This document shows, one piece after another, positions 60,591-64,000 of a DNA stretch of 64,000 bases; within the stretch, counting starts at the first letter, position 1, and every line of letters begins with the position of its first letter. The notes under the pieces were generated by a model. It worked only from the letters and a program-made list of their open reading frames with translations, ran no database searches and had not been told where the DNA came from. The DNA lies in contig NZ_JAHRGM010000067.1 of NCBI RefSeq assembly GCF_019097845.1, positions 1-64,000 of the forward strand, read 5' to 3'. This DNA comes from Sphingobium sp. AS12 (GTDB lineage: Bacteria; Pseudomonadota; Alphaproteobacteria; Sphingomonadales; Sphingomonadaceae). The translations under genes and the position numbers were made by a program.

Positions 60591-62486
60591 ATGTGCGGCA
60601 TAGCAGGCATCTTCCATCTCGAAACGGCCAAGCCCGTCGATCCCGCGCGGGTGCGCGCCATGTTGGACGCGATGCCGCATCGCGGCCCGGACGGTAGCGG
60701 CATCTGGACTGCGCCGGGCGTGGGCCTTGGCCATCTGCGCCTGTCGATCATCGACCTGGAGGCCGGCGCCCAGCCGATGCTGACCGAGGATGAAAGCCTC
60801 GCGGTCATCTTCAACGGCGAAATCTATAATTTCGGCGAAGTGCGCGCCGAGCTGGAGGCCAAGGGCCACATCTTCCGCACCCACAGCGACACCGAAGTCA
60901 TCCTCCACGGCTATCGCCAATGGGGCGAGGAGTGTGTTCACCGCTTCAACGGCATGTTCGCCTTCGCCCTGTTCGACGCACGCGCACAGTCGCTCTGGCT
61001 GGTGCGTGACCGGTTGGGGGTCAAGCCGCTCCATTATGCGCTGCTGTCAGACGGCAGCCTGATCTTCGGATCGGAACTGAAAAGCCTGCTCGCGCACCCA
61101 TTGCTGCGCCGCGCGCCGGACCTGTCAGCGGTCGAGGATTATATGGCCTATGGCTATGTCCCCGATGATGCCTGCATGGTCGCGGGCGTGCGGAAACTGG
61201 GCGCGGGCGAAACGCTTCGGCTGGTGCGTGGCCGCCCCTTGCCGCAGCCGCAACGCTATTGGGACGTCAGCTTCGCCGATCGGACCAAGGCTAAACCGCA
61301 GGAACTGGAAGAAGAACTGGTCGCCTTGATGCGGCAGGCCGTTCGGTCCCGCATGGTTGCGGACGTGCCGCTCGGCGCCTTCCTGTCGGGCGGGGTGGAC
61401 AGCAGCAGCGTCGTCGCGCTGATGGCCGAAGCCTCTACTCAGGCGGTCAAGACCTGCACCATCGGCTTTGACGTTGCCTCGCTCGACGAAACCGCCTTTG
61501 CCGACCGCATCGCCCGGCGCTTCGCGACTGATCACCGCACCCGCATCGTATCCCCCGACGACTATGGCCTGATCGACCGGCTCGCCTTCCATTTCGACGA
61601 ACCCTTTGCTGACGCTTCCGCCCTGCCAACCTTCCGCGTGTGCGAACTGGCGCGCGAACAAGTGACAGTGGCTTTGTCGGGCGATGGCGCGGACGAAGCC
61701 TTTGCAGGCTATCGCCGCCACCGTTTCCAGATGCAGGGCGAGCGCCTCCGCGGCCTCATCCCGGCCTCTGTCCGTCAGCCCTTGTTTGGCACGCTGGGCA
61801 AATATTATCCCAAGGCCGACTGGGCGCCGCGCGCGCTGCGGGCCAAATCGACCTTCCTGGAACTGGCGGGGGAGGGCGGGGCCGCCTATGCCGCTTCGGT
61901 CGGGGTAACGCCGCACGCGCTGCGCCATCGCCTCTACAGCCAGGACATGAAAAGCCGGCTGGGTGCCTATCGCGCCGAGGATCGCTATATCAAGGCAATG
62001 GCCGACGCCCCCGCGCGCGATCCGCTCGACCGTGCCCAATATGCCGATATCCGCATCTGGCTGCCCGGCGATATCCTCACCAAGACCGACCGGATGAGCA
62101 TGGCCGTCAGCCTGGAGGCGCGCGAACCCTTGCTTGACCATCGCCTCGTCGAATTTGCCGCCCGCCTGCCTGTCAACCAGCGCATCCGGGGCAATAGCGG
62201 CAAATATCTGCTGAAAAAGGCGATGGAACCCTATCTGCCGCAAGATATCCTCTACCGCCAGAAAATGGGTTTCGTGACCCCGATCAGCGCCTGGTTTCGC
62301 GGCGCGCTGTCAGGCGAGGCTACCGCGATCGCGAGCGGATCGTCACTGGCGCGCACCGGCTGGTTCGATACCAAAGCACTGGCCAAAATCGCGGCGGATC
62401 ACAAATCCGGCATGGCCGATCATGGGCGGCTGCTGTGGCAATTGCTGATGCTCGACAAGTCGCTGGAGCGGTTGTTCGGGATATGA
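60591..62486 (+). CDS. XrtA-system asparagine-synthase-like amidotransferase
   Basis: A 631-residue glutamine amidotransferase. The N-terminal nucleophile is Cys2 (MCGIAGIFHLE), the glutaminase half runs to about 210, and the synthetase half has the PP-loop GAFLSGGVDSSSVVALMAEA. It resembles AsnB but belongs by context to the PEP-CTERM-associated amidotransferases that amidate an EPS uronic acid or similar. It starts 10 bp after xrtA and ends the overlapping run; a repeat pair follows. Confidence 0.92.
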   Translation: MCGIAGIFHLETAKPVDPARVRAMLDAMPHRGPDGSGIWTAPGVGLGHLRLSIIDLEAGAQPMLTEDESLAVIFNGEIYNFGEVRAELEAKGHIFRTHSDTEVILHGYRQWGEECVHRFNGMFAFALFDARAQSLWLVRDRLGVKPLHYALLSDGSLIFGSELKSLLAHPLLRRAPDLSAVEDYMAYGYVPDDACMVAGVRKLGAGETLRLVRGRPLPQPQRYWDVSFADRTKAKPQELEEELVALMRQAVRSRMVADVPLGAFLSGGVDSSSVVALMAEASTQAVKTCTIGFDVASLDETAFADRIARRFATDHRTRIVSPDDYGLIDRLAFHFDEPFADASALPTFRVCELAREQVTVALSGDGADEAFAGYRRHRFQMQGERLRGLIPASVRQPLFGTLGKYYPKADWAPRALRAKSTFLELAGEGGAAYAASVGVTPHALRHRLYSQDMKSRLGAYRAEDRYIKAMADAPARDPLDRAQYADIRIWLPGDILTKTDRMSMAVSLEAREPLLDHRLVEFAARLPVNQRIRGNSGKYLLKKAMEPYLPQDILYRQKMGFVTPISAWFRGALSGEATAIASGSSLARTGWFDTKALAKIAADHKSGMADHGRLLWQLLMLDKSLERLFGI

Positions 62487-62488
62487 GT

Positions 62489-62537
62489 CCTCTCCGCTTG
62501 CGGGGAGGTGGCGGCCAGAATGGCCGACGGAGGGGGC
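62489..62537 (+). repeat. Left unit of gene-less two-hairpin repeat pair
   Basis: The same design as the repeats around the DUF559 gene: first hairpin CCTCTCC-GCTTGC-GGGGAGG, second hairpin GGCC-AGAA-TGGCC, then GGAGGGGGC. It begins just after the amidotransferase stop. Confidence 0.8.
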
Positions 62538-62551
62538 GAGAGTAAGACGCT

Positions 62552-62601
62552 GCCCCCTCCACCACTGCTTCGCAGTGGTCCCCCTCCCCGTGCCGGGGAG
62601 G
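62552..62601 (-). repeat. Right unit of gene-less two-hairpin repeat pair
   Basis: Read on the minus strand it has CCTCCCCGGCACGGGGAGG, then the hairpin ACCACTGCGAAGCAGTGGT, then GGAGGGGGC. Only 14 bp separate it from its inverted partner, so the pair resembles a non-autonomous (gene-less) form of the DUF559-containing element. Confidence 0.8.
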
Positions 62602-62668
62602 AATAGCCCCCTTGCAACCAGCCGCGCCCGGTGCCAACGGGGCGCATGGCGATAATCGGGACGCATCA

Positions 62669-64000
62669 GTGACAGTCTCCAAGGAAATGGTCCGGCTGCG
62701 GCTTTATGCCCTGAGCCTGGCTGGCGACATGGCGGGACTGTTCGGCGCGTTTCTGGCGGCCAACTGGTTCGTGCTGGGCGCGCTGTGGGGGGAACCGGGC
62801 AAACCGCACGGCCTCGTCATGTTCGCGATGATCGCGCCGCTTTACGCGCTGCTGGGCGTGCAGGGTGGAGGCTATGGCATCCACAGTCTGGAAAATGTCC
62901 GCCGCGGCATTTTCCGCGCGCTGCTGGCGCTGGCGCAGGCGGCTCTACTGATGCTGCTGATCGTCTATCTGGGCAAGATCGCCGAACAATTGTCGCGTCT
63001 GACCTTCATTGTCGGGCTGGCGCTGGGCGCGGTTTCGGTCGCGCTGGTGCGGCTGGTCGTTGTACGACTGGCCAAAAGATTGCTGGGCGAAGTGCCGCAC
63101 CTGACCGCCGTCATCATGGATGGCGTCGCTATCGAAACCGGCCCGCACATGCTGATCATCGAAGCCGATGCCGCCGATCTGCGCCCGGAGCGTCATGATG
63201 CCGACATGGCCGCGCGATTGGCCCAAGCGGTCGGCATGGCCGAACGGGTCATCGTCGCCTGTCCGCTCGACCGGATGGACGACTGGTCCGCTGCGCTCAA
63301 ATCGCTATCTGCCCGCGGCGAGATCGTCGTTCCCGAACTCCTCCGCTTCGCGCCTGCGCGGGTCGATGAATTTGACGGCCAGCCGACCATCATCGTCGCG
63401 GGCGGCCCGCTTCAGTTTCGCGACCGCCTGATCAAGCGCCTGTTCGACCTGATCGTCGCCGGTGCCGCCACTATCATCCTCTCGCCGGTTCTGATCGTTG
63501 CCGCGCTGGCAGTGAAACTCACCAGCCCCGGCCCGGTCATCTTCCGCCAGCCACGCATTGGGAAGGATGGGCGGTCCTTCCAGATCTACAAATTTCGTTC
63601 GATGCGCGCCGACGCCAGCGACCGCAAGGCCGAGACACTGACGGCGCGCGACGACGATCGGGTCACCCGCGTCGGTGCGTTCCTGCGCAAGTCCAGCATC
63701 GATGAACTGCCCCAGCTTTTCAATGTGTTGAAGGGCGATATGAGCATTGTGGGTCCGCGCCCCCACGCCGCCGCAGCCAAGGCGGGCGACACCCTCTATT
63801 GGGAGGTCGACGCGCGGTACTGGGCGCGCCACTGTATCAAGCCCGGCATGACGGGTCTGGCGCAAGTGCGCGGTCATCGCGGATCGACCGACCATCATCA
63901 GGATCTGATCGACCGGCTCCAGTCTGACCTTGAATATGTCACTGCCTGGTCGGTCTGGCGCGACCTGCGCATCATTGTCGCGACGCTGGGCGTGCTGTTC
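62669..64000 (+). CDS. Sugar transferase (undecaprenyl-phosphate hexose-1-P transferase), 3' end missing
   Basis: The frame is open to the window edge, so the last part is missing (444 codons seen). The N-terminal half has four or five membrane helices and a CoA-binding-like domain. The C-terminal catalytic domain has [53 protein letters not shown] and GPRPHAA, the WbaP/WcaJ/SpsB signature. It starts EPS synthesis by loading the first sugar-phosphate on undecaprenyl phosphate. The GTG at 62669 is preferred; a TTG at 62612 is possible, as the frame is open to there. Confidence 0.9.
   Translation, partial: MTVSKEMVRLRLYALSLAGDMAGLFGAFLAANWFVLGALWGEPGKPHGLVMFAMIAPLYALLGVQGGGYGIHSLENVRRGIFRALLALAQAALLMLLIVYLGKIAEQLSRLTFIVGLALGAVSVALVRLVVVRLAKRLLGEVPHLTAVIMDGVAIETGPHMLIIEADAADLRPERHDADMAARLAQAVGMAERVIVACPLDRMDDWSAALKSLSARGEIVVPELLRFAPARVDEFDGQPTIIVAGGPLQFRDRLIKRLFDLIVAGAATIILSPVLIVAALAVKLTSPGPVIFRQPRIGKDGRSFQIYKFRSMRADASDRKAETLTARDDDRVTRVGAFLRKSSIDELPQLFNVLKGDMSIVGPRPHAAAAKAGDTLYWEVDARYWARHCIKPGMTGLAQVRGHRGSTDHHQDLIDRLQSDLEYVTAWSVWRDLRIIVATLGVLF

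Overview
The window looks like chromosomal DNA of a sphingomonad alphaproteobacterium (Sphingobium/Sphingomonas/Novosphingobium type). The support is its high GC content, several TonB-dependent receptors, an XrtA exopolysaccharide locus of the sphingomonad type, a GH106 rhamnosidase (a family first described from Sphingomonas paucimobilis), a sucC-etfB-etfA gene order, and scattered palindromes of the CCGTTCG...GAAGTCGAAG type. No species can be named from the sequence alone.

Layout. 1-380: start of an IS transposase cut by the window edge and a small fragment of TonB-receptor sequence. 383-3807 (minus): TonB-dependent receptor and LysR regulator. 3894-9376: leucine/isovalerate catabolism (ivd, mccB, mccA), interrupted between mccB and mccA by a DUF559 nuclease-like gene lying between two inverted 47-bp repeats. 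9395-10310: palindromic repeat, MaoC dehydratase, tRNA-Ala with its own promoter and terminator. 10401-26506: a long co-oriented catabolic run with dehydratase, LysR, amidohydrolase, FAD aromatic hydroxylase, GlcG-like protein, type I extradiol-dioxygenase-like protein, fumarylacetoacetate-hydrolase-like enzyme, TonB receptor, two esterases, GH1 beta-glucosidase and GH106 alpha-L-rhamnosidase. Together they could take up, deglycosylate and cleave a plant phenolic rhamnoglucoside. 26511-30719 (minus): TIGR02186/TauE pair and an NfrB/NfrA-like glycosyltransferase pair. 30818-36239: NhaA, small proteins, sucC, etfBA. 36297-38773 (mostly minus): small envelope and stress proteins, a cold-shock protein, tRNA-Met, a lipoprotein hydrolase. 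38913-43033: the four-gene Anbu proteasome-like system (circularly permuted ATP-grasp, alpha-E, transglutaminase, Anbu). 43218-44180: thioredoxin reductase. 44288-64000: XrtA/PEP-CTERM exopolysaccharide locus, running from an acyl carrier protein to a sugar transferase that leaves the window.

The most unusual feature is the DUF559 gene framed by inverted two-hairpin repeats inside the methylcrotonyl-CoA carboxylase operon. A gene-less inverted pair of the same repeat lies about 55 kb away (62489-62601). This resembles the REP/RAYT relationship (repeat plus its nuclease), but with a different nuclease family. The rhamnoglucoside catabolic run and the Anbu operon, which is split by a palindromic repeat, are the next most interesting regions.
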